Assembly (NCBI GenBank): GCA_030536145.1
Contig: JAUNQN010000005.1
Span: 29,143-93,142, forward strand
Direction: 5' to 3'
DNA from: Akkermansia sp.
GTDB taxonomy: Bacteria > Verrucomicrobiota > Verrucomicrobiia > Verrucomicrobiales > Akkermansiaceae
Length of the DNA stretch: 64,000 nt
Both the position numbers and the translations under genes were made by a program. Below the pieces are notes generated by a model that had not been told where the DNA came from, searched no databases, and saw nothing but the letters and a program-made list of their open reading frames with translations. This document shows positions 53,303-61,501 of the stretch, piece by piece (position 1 is the stretch's first letter; the number at the start of each line of letters is the position of its first letter).

Positions 53303-54337
53303 GTGAAAAGCCTACTCCCACTCTCTATCCTTGCGCTTAGCCTCATTCCCAGAACCCAGGCAGAACTCTTCTGGGTGAAAGGCATCGAATGTGAAAACAA
53401 CGACTGGCACACGGCAACGGGCTGGTATGATGTCAACAAGCACTACAACTGGGATTACAGCACCAATTCCGAGGAGGAAGACGGTGACAACAACCTGTGC
53501 TGGGCAGCCTCTTCCAGCAACCTGATAGCCTGGTGGCAAGACCAGCACCCCGGCGCAGCACAGATGGCAGGAGCAGCAGAGAGAGAGGAAGACATCTGGC
53601 AAGTGTACAAAGACTCCTTCGCAGACAACGGAGGCCACACGGCATCCGGCATGCGCTGGTGGTTTGACGGCAAGACACCTGCGGTGCCCGCCCAGAAACC
53701 GGGTCATGAAACCGCCGGCTATTACTCAGAATACCTCGCGTTCGAGAACGGGGACGATGCAAGCGACTATATCAACGATCGTTATGTGGATGAGTTCTAC
53801 CACGATGCTTACGGCACCTACCCCGATATTTTTGACGGGAGCAACCACTTGCTCGCCCTCTCATATGAAATCAAGCAGCTGATTACCTCTGGCAACGGTA
53901 TCAGCCTGTACATCGGTTCACTTTCGGAAGGCAGCCAAACCATAGGCGGAGCCCACGCCATCACCTTGTGGGGTATTGACTACAACATGGAAACCGGCCT
54001 GCTGGAAAAACTCTATATCACTGATTCAGATGACATTGCATGGGGCTACTACGGCTTGCAGGAAGTGGAAGTGAGCGCAGATACGGCCAGAACGGCCGCC
54101 ATCTACGAGGGGTTTCCAACCGTAGAGATGTTTACGCTCCGCCATACAGAAAAATCCGGATATGCAAGTTACGGCTCGCAGTATGAATACATGTACAAGA
54201 ACGATTACGCCCTCTACGGCTACGCATACCTGGACTCTGCGCTGCCCATCAACTCTCCTCAGGTACCGGAACCGGCCACTGCCACCCTCTCCCTGCTCGC
54301 CCTGGCAGGGCTCTGCTCCCGCCGTCGCAGGAAATAG
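53303..54337 (+). CDS. Compact IdeS/Mac-like cysteine protease with PEP-CTERM tail
   Basis: A 344-residue protein read from GTG (MKSLLPLSILALSLIPRTQA, signal peptide). This is the clearest IdeS match in the window. GWYDVNK precedes the catalytic Cys66 in NNLCWAASSSNLIAWWQDQ, corresponding to IdeS LCGAATAGNMLHWWFDQN. His218 lies in GAHAITLWGIDYNMETG and Asp241 in YITDSDDIAWG, corresponding to SHVINLWGADFN and YVTDSD. The domain is followed directly by VPEPATA, a hydrophobic stretch and RRRRK, with no beta-repeat stalk. GC is lower than the housekeeping genes around it. Its leaderless mRNA is distinct from serA. Confidence 0.88.
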   Translation: MKSLLPLSILALSLIPRTQAELFWVKGIECENNDWHTATGWYDVNKHYNWDYSTNSEEEDGDNNLCWAASSSNLIAWWQDQHPGAAQMAGAAEREEDIWQVYKDSFADNGGHTASGMRWWFDGKTPAVPAQKPGHETAGYYSEYLAFENGDDASDYINDRYVDEFYHDAYGTYPDIFDGSNHLLALSYEIKQLITSGNGISLYIGSLSEGSQTIGGAHAITLWGIDYNMETGLLEKLYITDSDDIAWGYYGLQEVEVSADTARTAAIYEGFPTVEMFTLRHTEKSGYASYGSQYEYMYKNDYALYGYAYLDSALPINSPQVPEPATATLSLLALAGLCSRRRRK

Positions 54338-54369
54338 GACCAAGCTCCTGCAGGTTCAGGCAGATCCAA

Positions 54370-54852
54370 TCACTCCGCCAGTTCCCTGACAGGCACGCAC
54401 AGGTACGCCGCCGGGGGAGTGCCGGGGAGCGGGGAAAGCGCCAGGATGCTGTGGCGGGTCATGCGGCCTTGGCGGAACCAGCAGAGGCGCGGGCGCTCCG
54501 GGTCTGCGGGGGAAATGAGCACCAGGCAGGAGTCCTCCGCCCCGGCGCGGTCGGCAGAGGGCGGGAGCGTGGCGGCTTCCGGGGATGACTCTGCAGCGGC
54601 GGGCGGCACCCGGTACAGGCCGGCAGGCAGGTAGGCGGTGGCGGCACGGCGCACCTCTGCCGGGGATTTGCCCTCCAGCGCCGCCAGGGCGGGGTCCGTT
54701 TCCGCCACGGCCTGCCAGGTTCCGGCATGGGCCAGCGTGCCCACCATGGCGGATTCGGAAAGGACCTCCTGCAGGGTGAGCGCATGCGCCGCCGGCAGCC
54801 ACAGCAGGGCGGCCAGGGCGACGGCAAGCAAGCGGCGGCACAGGTGCTTCAT
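54370..54852 (-). CDS. Hypothetical secreted protein
   Basis: A 160-residue protein with a signal peptide (MKHLCRRLLAVALAALLWLP, cleavage near AHA). The mature part is Ala/Pro-rich with a short conserved-looking block (RLCWFRQGRMTRHSILALSP) and two Cys that might pair. Not recognised. Its start overlaps the aldehyde dehydrogenase stop (ATGA), so it is the last gene of that operon. Confidence 0.55.
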   Translation of the reverse strand: MKHLCRRLLAVALAALLWLPAAHALTLQEVLSESAMVGTLAHAGTWQAVAETDPALAALEGKSPAEVRRAATAYLPAGLYRVPPAAAESSPEAATLPPSADRAGAEDSCLVLISPADPERPRLCWFRQGRMTRHSILALSPLPGTPPAAYLCVPVRELAE

Positions 54853-56213
54853 CTGGTAAAGAAGCGGATGAGCCTGCGCTTGAAATCCGTAATGGGCTGG
54901 TAGCGCACGGGCAGGTCAAACAGCGTGGTGTTGGTCACCACGGACTTGTAGTGGGTAAAGGCATCAAACCCGGCCTTGCCGTGGTAGGCACCCAGGCCGC
55001 TGGGCCCCACGCCGCCGAAGGGAATGCCCGGCACGGCCAGGTGGATCAGGGTGTCGTTCACGCAGCCGCCGCCGAACGGCAGGTTGCGCATCAGGCGCTC
55101 ACGGTTTTTCAGGGAGCCGGAGAAGATGTAGCATGCCAGCGGCTTGGGCAGCCCCAGCACTATCTCCTCCGCCTCGTCCAGGCTGTCCACGGCTATCACC
55201 GGCAGCAGGGGGCCGAAGATCTCCTCCTGCATGCAGGGGGAATCCAGGGTCACGCCATCCAGCAGGGTGGGCTCCACGCGCATGGTCTCAAAACTGCCGC
55301 GGCCGCCGCAGCACACGTGCGCGCCGCGCATCAGGGAGCCCAGGCGGCGCATGTGCCGCTCGTTGACAATGCGGGCGTAGCTGTCATTGTGCAGCGGGTC
55401 GTCGCCCAGCATGGCCTTCACCTCCGCGGCAAAGGCCTGCACAAAGGCATCCTTCACCCCGCGCTGCACCAGCACATAGTCCGGCGCCACGCAGGTCTGG
55501 CCGGCGTTCGTCACCTTGCCGAAGGCAATGCGGCGGGCGGCCAGCTTGATATCTGCGGTGGAATCTATAATGCAGGGGCTCTTGCCGCCCAGCTCCAGGG
55601 TGACGGGGGTCAGGTGCTCTGCGGCGGCGTGCATCACCTTGCGGCCGATGGCGGGACTGCCGGTGAAGAAAATGCAGTCGAAAGGCTGGGCGAGCAGCTC
55701 CTGCGCCACCTCCGGCCCGCCCTGCACCACCGCCACGTAGTCCTCTGCATACAGCTCCTTGAGCATCTGGGCCAGCACCTTGTTGGTGCGCGGGGTGAAC
55801 TCTGACAGCTTGAGCACCGTGGTATTGCCGGCGGCCATGGAGCAGATGAGCGGGTCCAGCGCCAGCAGCACGGGGTAGTTCCAGGGGCTGATGATGAGCG
55901 CATTGCCGTACGGCTCCGGGCGCACGCGGGAGAAGCACGGGAAGAGCATCAGCGGCGTGAGCGCCGGCTTGGTGCGCGCCCAGCGCCCCAGGTGGCCCAG
56001 GGTGTAGCCTATGCTGTGCCGCACCAGGCCAATCTCCGTGAGCAGGGCCTCCTCCTCCCCCTTGCCCAGGTCCGCCTGCAGGGCGGCGCAGAGCTGGGGA
56101 GCCCACTCCTGCAGGGCGGAGCGGAGCGTGCGCAGGGCACGGCGGCGGAATGCCACGTCCAGCGTGGCGTGGGAGCGGAACAGGCGGCGCTGCTTTTCCA
56201 GGAGCGGGTGCAT
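54849..56213 (-). CDS. Aldehyde dehydrogenase, class 3-like
   Basis: A 454-residue NAD(P)-dependent aldehyde dehydrogenase. NALIISPWNYPVLLALDPLI, FFTGSPAIGRKV, LELGGKSPCII (general-base Glu) and NAGQTCVAPDYVL (catalytic Cys) are in normal order; PFGGVGPSGLGAYHG and SVVTNTTLFDLPVRYQP close the protein as in ALDH3/YwdH types. A hydrophobic C-terminal anchor is not evident. Aliphatic aldehydes are the probable substrates. It sits 34 bp after the Sua5-type gene and may share its transcript. Confidence 0.9.
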   Translation of the reverse strand: MHPLLEKQRRLFRSHATLDVAFRRRALRTLRSALQEWAPQLCAALQADLGKGEEEALLTEIGLVRHSIGYTLGHLGRWARTKPALTPLMLFPCFSRVRPEPYGNALIISPWNYPVLLALDPLICSMAAGNTTVLKLSEFTPRTNKVLAQMLKELYAEDYVAVVQGGPEVAQELLAQPFDCIFFTGSPAIGRKVMHAAAEHLTPVTLELGGKSPCIIDSTADIKLAARRIAFGKVTNAGQTCVAPDYVLVQRGVKDAFVQAFAAEVKAMLGDDPLHNDSYARIVNERHMRRLGSLMRGAHVCCGGRGSFETMRVEPTLLDGVTLDSPCMQEEIFGPLLPVIAVDSLDEAEEIVLGLPKPLACYIFSGSLKNRERLMRNLPFGGGCVNDTLIHLAVPGIPFGGVGPSGLGAYHGKAGFDAFTHYKSVVTNTTLFDLPVRYQPITDFKRRLIRFFTR

Positions 56214-56247
56214 GGCTGGCTCGGCGGGATGGGGTTCTTGCGGAAGG

Positions 56248-57291
56248 TCAGGAATTGCGGTCTGCGGAGGCGCGGGTCAGGCGGTCCATCATGGCGGCGC
56301 CCAGGCCCACGGTGGGCAGCTCCTCCGCCACTATCACGTCCACGTCCTCGCACTCGTCCATGGCGCGCATCACGGCAAAGAGACGCACGGCGGCCTCTGC
56401 CAAGCGCCCGCTGCCGGGGGAAAGCGGCATCACCTGCGTCCAGCAGTCCATCTCCGCCAGCTTGGATTCACCCTTGTAGGAAATCAGGCCGTAGGACACG
56501 CCCTCCTGCGGCTGGAACGGCCCGCGGGGGTTGCACAGCAGCAGGGGCTTGGCCGGCGCATAGTGGCTCTTGAGCTGGCCGGGGGCATTCGGCGCGGTCT
56601 CCTCTGCATCCTTGCGCTTGGAGGGTTTCACCACGCGGCATATCTCACGGATTTTCTCGCGGGTCACGGGTCCCTCTCGCAGGATACGCACGGCGGGATT
56701 GCCCTTGTCATCCATGCAGGGGGCCAGGATGGTGCTCTCCAGCCCTTCCGAGCAGGCGCCGGAATCCAGCACCAGGGGAATGGAGCCGCCCAGCTCCTTC
56801 AGCACGGCGGCGGCAGAGGTGGGGGAAATGTGGCCGAAACGGTTGGCGCTGGGCGCGGCAACGGGGTGGCCCAGGGCCTTCGCCACGCCGCGCATGGCCT
56901 CGTGGCTGGTCACGCGGCAGGCCACCGTGGGCAGCCCGCTGGTCACTATATCCGGCACGCACGCCTTGCGCGGCAGCACCAGGGTCATCGGCCCCGGCCA
57001 GAACTCCGCCGCCAGCTTGTCCACCAGCCCGCGCAGCTCCTCCGGCACCTCCGCTATCTCATGCACGGCACGCGCATTCGGGAGATGGCAAATCAGCGGG
57101 TCGAAATGCGGCCGCTCCTTCACGGCAAACACCTCCGCCACCGCATCGGCGTTGAACGCATCCGCTCCCAGGCCGTACACCGTCTCCGTGGGTATGGCCA
57201 CCAGCTTGCCCTCCGCCAGCAGGGCGGCGGCCTCCTTGTAGGCGGCGCGGCAATCCTCCAGCGGGTCTATCTCCAGAACTCTTGTCTCCAT
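56248..57291 (-). CDS. Threonylcarbamoyl-AMP synthase, two-domain Sua5 type
   Basis: A 347-residue protein from the ATG at 57291 (METRVLEIDPLEDCRAAYKE). Residues about 20-205 are the YrdC fold (AIPTETVYGLGADAFNADAV, KERPHFDPLICHL, WPGPMTLVL, APSANRFGHISPT, STILAP). The C-terminal Sua5 domain starts about 245 (APGQLKSHYAPAKPLLL). It makes threonylcarbamoyl-AMP for the t6A modification of ANN-reading tRNAs. The start is set by the promoter 9 nt upstream. It is first in an operon with the aldehyde dehydrogenase. Confidence 0.93.
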   Translation of the reverse strand: METRVLEIDPLEDCRAAYKEAAALLAEGKLVAIPTETVYGLGADAFNADAVAEVFAVKERPHFDPLICHLPNARAVHEIAEVPEELRGLVDKLAAEFWPGPMTLVLPRKACVPDIVTSGLPTVACRVTSHEAMRGVAKALGHPVAAPSANRFGHISPTSAAAVLKELGGSIPLVLDSGACSEGLESTILAPCMDDKGNPAVRILREGPVTREKIREICRVVKPSKRKDAEETAPNAPGQLKSHYAPAKPLLLCNPRGPFQPQEGVSYGLISYKGESKLAEMDCWTQVMPLSPGSGRLAEAAVRLFAVMRAMDECEDVDVIVAEELPTVGLGAAMMDRLTRASADRNS

Positions 57292-57300
57292 GTGCGCGCG

Positions 57301-57329
57301 ATGATATACCCGCCTCCGCCGCCTGTCAA
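57301..57329 (-). promoter_or_regulatory. Promoter of the Sua5-type gene
   Basis: On the minus strand: TTGACA, 17-bp spacer, TATCAT, 9 nt before the ATG at 57291. Confidence 0.7.
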
Positions 57330-57424
57330 CCAAAACCCGCAGAATTCCCCGCATTCCGCGGGCCACATGCCGCGCGGATAGTTCACTATTCCTGAACATT
57401 TTACCGCTGGCGGGCGCTTTTTGC

Positions 57425-57454
57425 TTTCCAACCCCGGCGGAAAAGGGCTATAAT
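57425..57454 (+). promoter_or_regulatory. Promoter of the SGNH hydrolase gene
   Basis: TTTCCA, 18-bp spacer, perfect TATAAT; leader of about 20 nt. Confidence 0.62.
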
Positions 57455-57480
57455 ACCGCCACCGTTCCCCGTACCGCACC

Positions 57481-58245
57481 ATGAACATCCGCAACATCAC
57501 CGCCACCCTGGCCTGCACCGCCGCGCTCTGCACCCCCTGCATGGCCGATTCCGTTTCCGACACCAACGCCCGCAACGCCAAGCTGGCAGACTACCAGGCC
57601 CTCCACTCCCGCGTGGATGACATGCAGAAACCCGTCTTCTGGCTCTTCCTGGGAGACAGCATCACCCACGGCTGCCAGCACGTGAAAGGATTCCGCAGCT
57701 TTGCAGAGCTGTGGATGGAAATCATCAAATGGGAATACACCAACCGCCCCGGCGAGCGCAAGAACGACATCGTGCTCAACACCGGCGTGAGCGGTGAAAC
57801 CGCCACCGGGTTCCTGAAGGAGGCCCCCTGGCGCCTCGGCCAGTTCAACCCGGATGTCGTCTTCATCATGTTCGGCATCAATGACGCCAACAAAGTGAAG
57901 GACCTGGCCAAATTCAAGGCGGACCTCACGGCCATCGTCAAGATGGTGCGCAAGAAGAAGGCCATCCCCGTGCTGCAGGTCCCCATGCTCACCACAGACA
58001 ACAACAACCTCCGCCCCCGGTATGCAGAGGCCGTGCGCTCCGTGGCGGACAAGGAAAAATGCCTGCTGGTGGACCACGCCGCCTACTGGAAGGAAATCTC
58101 CGGCTCTGATTCCGCCAAGGCCAAGTGGATGAACAACGCCATCCACCCGAACGAATTCGGCCACCGCGTCATGGCCGCCACCATTGCCAAGGAGCTGGGC
58201 ATCACCCCCAAGAACAGCCCCACTCTCCGTCTCCCCACGGAATAA
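57481..58245 (+). CDS. Secreted SGNH/GDSL-type esterase
   Basis: A 254-residue protein with a signal peptide (MNIRNITATLACTAALCTPC, cleavage after MA or ADS). SGNH blocks are in order: FLGDSITHG (nucleophile Ser), NTGVSGETATG (Gly), FGINDANKVK (Asn) and NNAIHPNEFGHRVMA (His). The residue three before the His is Asn where Asp is usual. It probably removes acyl groups, perhaps acetyl from host sugars, in the periplasm or outside. It is monocistronic and just upstream of tRNA-Arg. Confidence 0.85.
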   Translation: MNIRNITATLACTAALCTPCMADSVSDTNARNAKLADYQALHSRVDDMQKPVFWLFLGDSITHGCQHVKGFRSFAELWMEIIKWEYTNRPGERKNDIVLNTGVSGETATGFLKEAPWRLGQFNPDVVFIMFGINDANKVKDLAKFKADLTAIVKMVRKKKAIPVLQVPMLTTDNNNLRPRYAEAVRSVADKEKCLLVDHAAYWKEISGSDSAKAKWMNNAIHPNEFGHRVMAATIAKELGITPKNSPTLRLPTE

Positions 58246-58269
58246 TGCGTCAGCACACCTTCTGCGGGC

Positions 58270-58298
58270 TTGACACCCTGCCCCGCCTGTGGCACAAT
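58270..58298 (+). promoter_or_regulatory. Promoter of tRNA-Arg
   Basis: TTGACA, 17-bp spacer, CACAAT, about 14 nt before the mature 5' end. Confidence 0.7.
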
Positions 58299-58312
58299 CA
58301 ATCCCGCACCAC

Positions 58313-58384
58313 GGCTCCGTCGTTCAATGGATAGGACGAAGGTTTCCGGTACCTTTGATGTGGGTTCGATTCCCGCCGGAGCTA
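58313..58384 (+). tRNA. tRNA-Arg (CCG)
   Basis: Acceptor GGCTCCG pairs with CGGAGCT (first pair G-U). The anticodon stem AAGGT/ACCTT encloses TTCCGGT, anticodon CCG. The T-arm is GTGGGTTCGATTCCCGC. CCA is not encoded. Confidence 0.95.
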
Positions 58385-58391
58385 GAGACAA

Positions 58392-58898
58392 ATGAAGATT
58401 CCGCCCTATCGGCGGAATCTTTTGTTTTGGGAACTCCGCAAGGCCATCACAGGCCTCACCCTAGGCGGCTACATCGAGAGCATCCCCCTCATCGGCGGTG
58501 TAATCTCCCACCAGGCCCGCAACTACGTCGCCACAGGCAACCGCACCAGCATTGACCCATTCGGCTTCGGTGACATGGCCGCCGTCTACGACTTCCTCAA
58601 GCTCTGCAACGACATCATGAGTCACGATGAAGAAAAAAGGCATTGGGATGCCAAGGCCACCCTCAAGCTCGCCAACGCCATCCGTGGCCTGGGCATTGCC
58701 GCAGGCTCCATCCTCCCCAACAACCAGGCCGGCGCCACCATCAAGGCCTCCCTCAACGCCCTGAACACGGCGGGTAACATAACTCGCGACTATCTCATCC
58801 ACCGCACAAACGACCAACGCCGCAGACCGCCCCGGCACCCCATTGTGTCATACGGCTTTCCCAATGCTGTAGACCTGCTTGATGATGTAATGCTTTAA
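58392..58898 (+). pseudogene. Remnant of a larger, possibly phage or mobile-element gene
   Basis: An open frame of 168 residues begins directly after tRNA-Arg. Its first codons (MKIPPYRRNLLF) are read through the tRNA terminator hairpin, so this cannot be a normal start and the piece is probably a truncated 3' end. The sequence has a hydrophobic glycine-rich part (LTLGGYIESIPLIGGVISHQ), a helical part and a basic tail. It reminds me of the C-termini of very large phage or conjugative polyproteins, but this is weak. A 3' gene piece next to a tRNA 3' end is typical of integration. Confidence 0.45.
58395..58428 (+). terminator. Terminator of tRNA-Arg
   Basis: AAGATTCCGCC, CTATC loop, GGCGGAATCTT (11 bp), then TTGTTTT. 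Confidence 0.9.
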
Positions 58899-59001
58899 TT
58901 GCCAGTGCTATACAAATTGAGGTGCGCGAATGCTCGAGTTGGACGGATAGGGGGCTCACTACCCCTAACTCCCGAAAAATCAATCCTTCTAACTTTTCGG
59001 C

Positions 59002-59030
59002 TTGATACAGCATTACCAATACTGTATACA
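59002..59030 (+). promoter_or_regulatory. Promoter with ATACAG-N11-CTGTAT operator-like palindrome
   Basis: TTGATA, 17-bp spacer, TATACA. The palindrome (59005-59027) fills the core promoter. The same arrangement with the same half-site spacing precedes the gene ending at 61502. Outside the palindrome the two also share GGCTTG upstream and ACTCACT and AAAACG downstream. Confidence 0.65.
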
Positions 59031-59094
59031 GGGGACATCGAGGCTTGCCTTGACTCACTCCAAAAACGAAAGACAAACCGAAAATCACTTACAC

Positions 59095-61332
59095 ATGAAA
59101 AAGACACTTACCCTGATGGCACTGCTGGCCTGCGTGGGCACAGGTCCATTGTTCGCCACCGAACACTGGTGGAATGGCGTTTCAATCAACAAGGAGACAA
59201 ACCTTCTTGAGGGTGGATACACATCATACAAGCGCTCTCCAAGCATAGACTGGAACATGTGCTGGGCAGCCTCGGCTGCAAATGCGATTGCGTGGTGGCA
59301 AGATCGGGTGGAAGAAAATGGTGCTCTGATTATCCCGGAGGAAACACCGCGAGGATATGATGTTTGGGAGAACGTCCGTCTGTGGTGGCAAAACAAGGGA
59401 GGTTTTCCCGGGACAGCCATTCAACATTGGATGACTGGTTGGGAGGGGCTGTACTCCGTCGAGAGTTATGCCCAGACCGCACTTGAATCATCGGGTATTC
59501 AGCATGGCGGCTACTACAATCGTCTTGCTGGTGCTAATCTCAGCAGCTCAGACTACGGCAGCTCATTCGGGGCAAACCACGAGCGGTACGAGGCCTCCCC
59601 AAATACGGATTATCTCTACAAGTACCAATATACCATGATTCAAACGTATAGGTTCTTGTCTAGCAACGCCGAGAGTCCAGACAAAACCCTCTACCAATCT
59701 GCTTCCGAGAGAATCATCCAATACATGGATGACGACTATGCCGTGTTGTTCTCTACTCCTTCCCATGCAATGACGGTTTATGGGGTCAACGCAAATGAAG
59801 AGGGGCTGATAGACAAGTTCTATATATCAGACAACAACGATATAGATGCAGCAAAAGGTATGTATAGGGAACTCAGCATTTTTCCCTCTGACGAGAGTTC
59901 AGCAAATGGCCCTGGGCTAATGGACTCCAATTACTGGGGGAATTCTCATACAATTCGAGACATTTGCGTTTTGCGCACAAATGGCATCCGTTTCCTGGAC
60001 TATGATGTGCGCGTGGGCAACAATTTCGAGGGCGAGGATGAATTCCTGTTCTCCCACTACTGCAACCTAATTGTGGATGGCGCGCAGGACTACGAGCTCA
60101 AGTACGACCTGCGGGATGCCAAGGCACCCGGCAGCCCCGTAGATGCACTGCGGGTGAAATTGGCAACTGATGACGACTGGTTGTCCAGCTACGAGGTGTT
60201 TACGGATGAGGAAGTGCCCACAGGCGACTTGCTCCTGCGCGGTGGCAAGGTGACGCTGGTAAACTGCGCTGACGGGCGGGAGAAGCTGGATGGCGGCGGC
60301 AAGGTGGAGGGTGTTATCCGCTTCCAAGATTCCGTGGTCAAAGGGACAACTGATACCATACAGGAAGCCAACCGCACGCTGAAGGTGGACCGCACCGACA
60401 CCATTGCCAAGGAAATCAACCTGAGCGCCACTAAGGGCACCAACACACTGGAGGTGACGGAGGACAATGTTGCCACCTTCGGCAAGCTCACGGGTACCGG
60501 CAACCTCGCCAAGACCGGCACCGGCACGGCAGAGGTGACGGAGGAAGTCAGCCTGAAGGGCAGCATCAACGTGCAACAGGGCAAGTTCGTCTTGGGGGTG
60601 AATGCCACGCTGAGTGCGGATACCGTGCTGACTGTGGCAAAAGACGCACAAATGGCAAGCACGGCTGATAAACCCGTTACCCTCTCCATCACCTCCGGCG
60701 TACACATCAATGATGGCGAGATGACGCTTACCACGACCATAAGCGAGAGTGCCACGCTGAAAGGTAGCGGCAGGTTCGGCAAGGTGACTGTGGACGGCGG
60801 CACCCTGATTGTGGGCAATTCCCCCGGCCACCAGGAGTTTGAGGATTCCCTGACTCTCAAGAGCGGGCGCGTGGTGTTCAGCGTGGCCGGGTTCAATGAG
60901 GCCGCAAGCCTTACGAGCACAGGCGGCTGGGATTCCGGCACCTACTCTACCATTGATATGAATGGTCATGAGTTCATCGTGGCCCTGGATGGCCAAATCA
61001 TCATTGCTCTCAGCCGGGAGGCGGCCAACAGCCTGACGATGGCGGGCGGAGATTTTGCCATGGAGCTTGTCAGCGGCATGAGCAATACGCTGACGGACGA
61101 GCAGCTGGCGGCCCTGGCCAAGCAGACCACGTTCCAGCTCTCCGAGGAACTGGCAGCCCAATCTGGCCGGGCCACCCTTGCAACGCCTGATTATTTTGCC
61201 TATCAAATGGTGGGCAACAAGCTCATGCTGACCTCTGGCGCGGGTGACAACCAGACTGTCCCGGAACCCGCCACGTCTACCCTCTCCCTGTTGGCTCTGG
61301 CCGGACTCATGGCACGCCGCCGCAGGAAGTAA
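59095..61332 (+). CDS. IdeS/Mac-like cysteine protease with beta-strand repeats and PEP-CTERM tail
   Basis: A 745-residue protein from the ATG at 59095 (MKKTLTLMALLACVGTGPLF, signal peptide). The protease-like domain spans about 25-290: YTSYKRS, Cys56 in WNMCWAASAANAIAWWQDR, His224 in PSHAMTVYGVNANEEG and YISDNND. From about residue 300 it is homologous to the protein at 1997 (NTLEVTEDNVATFGKLTGTG, SGRFGKVTVDGG, VGNSPGHQEF) and ends VPEPATS and RRRRK. Base composition changes near base 59990, with an AT-richer catalytic part and a GC-rich repeat part, as if a new catalytic domain had been joined to a native stalk. An ATG at 59002 lies in the promoter and is rejected. A strong terminator follows. 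Confidence 0.87.
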   Translation: MKKTLTLMALLACVGTGPLFATEHWWNGVSINKETNLLEGGYTSYKRSPSIDWNMCWAASAANAIAWWQDRVEENGALIIPEETPRGYDVWENVRLWWQNKGGFPGTAIQHWMTGWEGLYSVESYAQTALESSGIQHGGYYNRLAGANLSSSDYGSSFGANHERYEASPNTDYLYKYQYTMIQTYRFLSSNAESPDKTLYQSASERIIQYMDDDYAVLFSTPSHAMTVYGVNANEEGLIDKFYISDNNDIDAAKGMYRELSIFPSDESSANGPGLMDSNYWGNSHTIRDICVLRTNGIRFLDYDVRVGNNFEGEDEFLFSHYCNLIVDGAQDYELKYDLRDAKAPGSPVDALRVKLATDDDWLSSYEVFTDEEVPTGDLLLRGGKVTLVNCADGREKLDGGGKVEGVIRFQDSVVKGTTDTIQEANRTLKVDRTDTIAKEINLSATKGTNTLEVTEDNVATFGKLTGTGNLAKTGTGTAEVTEEVSLKGSINVQQGKFVLGVNATLSADTVLTVAKDAQMASTADKPVTLSITSGVHINDGEMTLTTTISESATLKGSGRFGKVTVDGGTLIVGNSPGHQEFEDSLTLKSGRVVFSVAGFNEAASLTSTGGWDSGTYSTIDMNGHEFIVALDGQIIIALSREAANSLTMAGGDFAMELVSGMSNTLTDEQLAALAKQTTFQLSEELAAQSGRATLATPDYFAYQMVGNKLMLTSGAGDNQTVPEPATSTLSLLALAGLMARRRRK

Positions 61333-61362
61333 GAAATAACCCTCTTTTTCATTAGTAAGTGT

Positions 61363-61402
61363 GGCCCCCTCTCGCTGGGAAGCGACAAGGGGGCCTTTTT
61401 TT
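61363..61402 (+). terminator. Terminator of the 59095 protease gene
   Basis: GGCCCCCT pairs with AGGGGGCC, with an inner TCGCT/AGCGA stem, then seven T. Confidence 0.88.
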
Positions 61403-61441
61403 CGCCCCATACAGCGCGCACAACAGCCCCCCATAGAATCG

Positions 61442-61473
61442 AAAACACCCGCCAGGCCTAAGCCCGGCGGGTG
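61442..61473 (-). terminator. Terminator of the 61502 protease gene
   Basis: On the minus strand CACCCGCC pairs with GGCGGGTG around a 12-nt loop, then TTTTC. Nearly the same sequence occurs at 63939-63968. Confidence 0.7.
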
Positions 61474-61501
61474 CTGCCATCGTATGCAAGAAACAGAAGT
61501 C

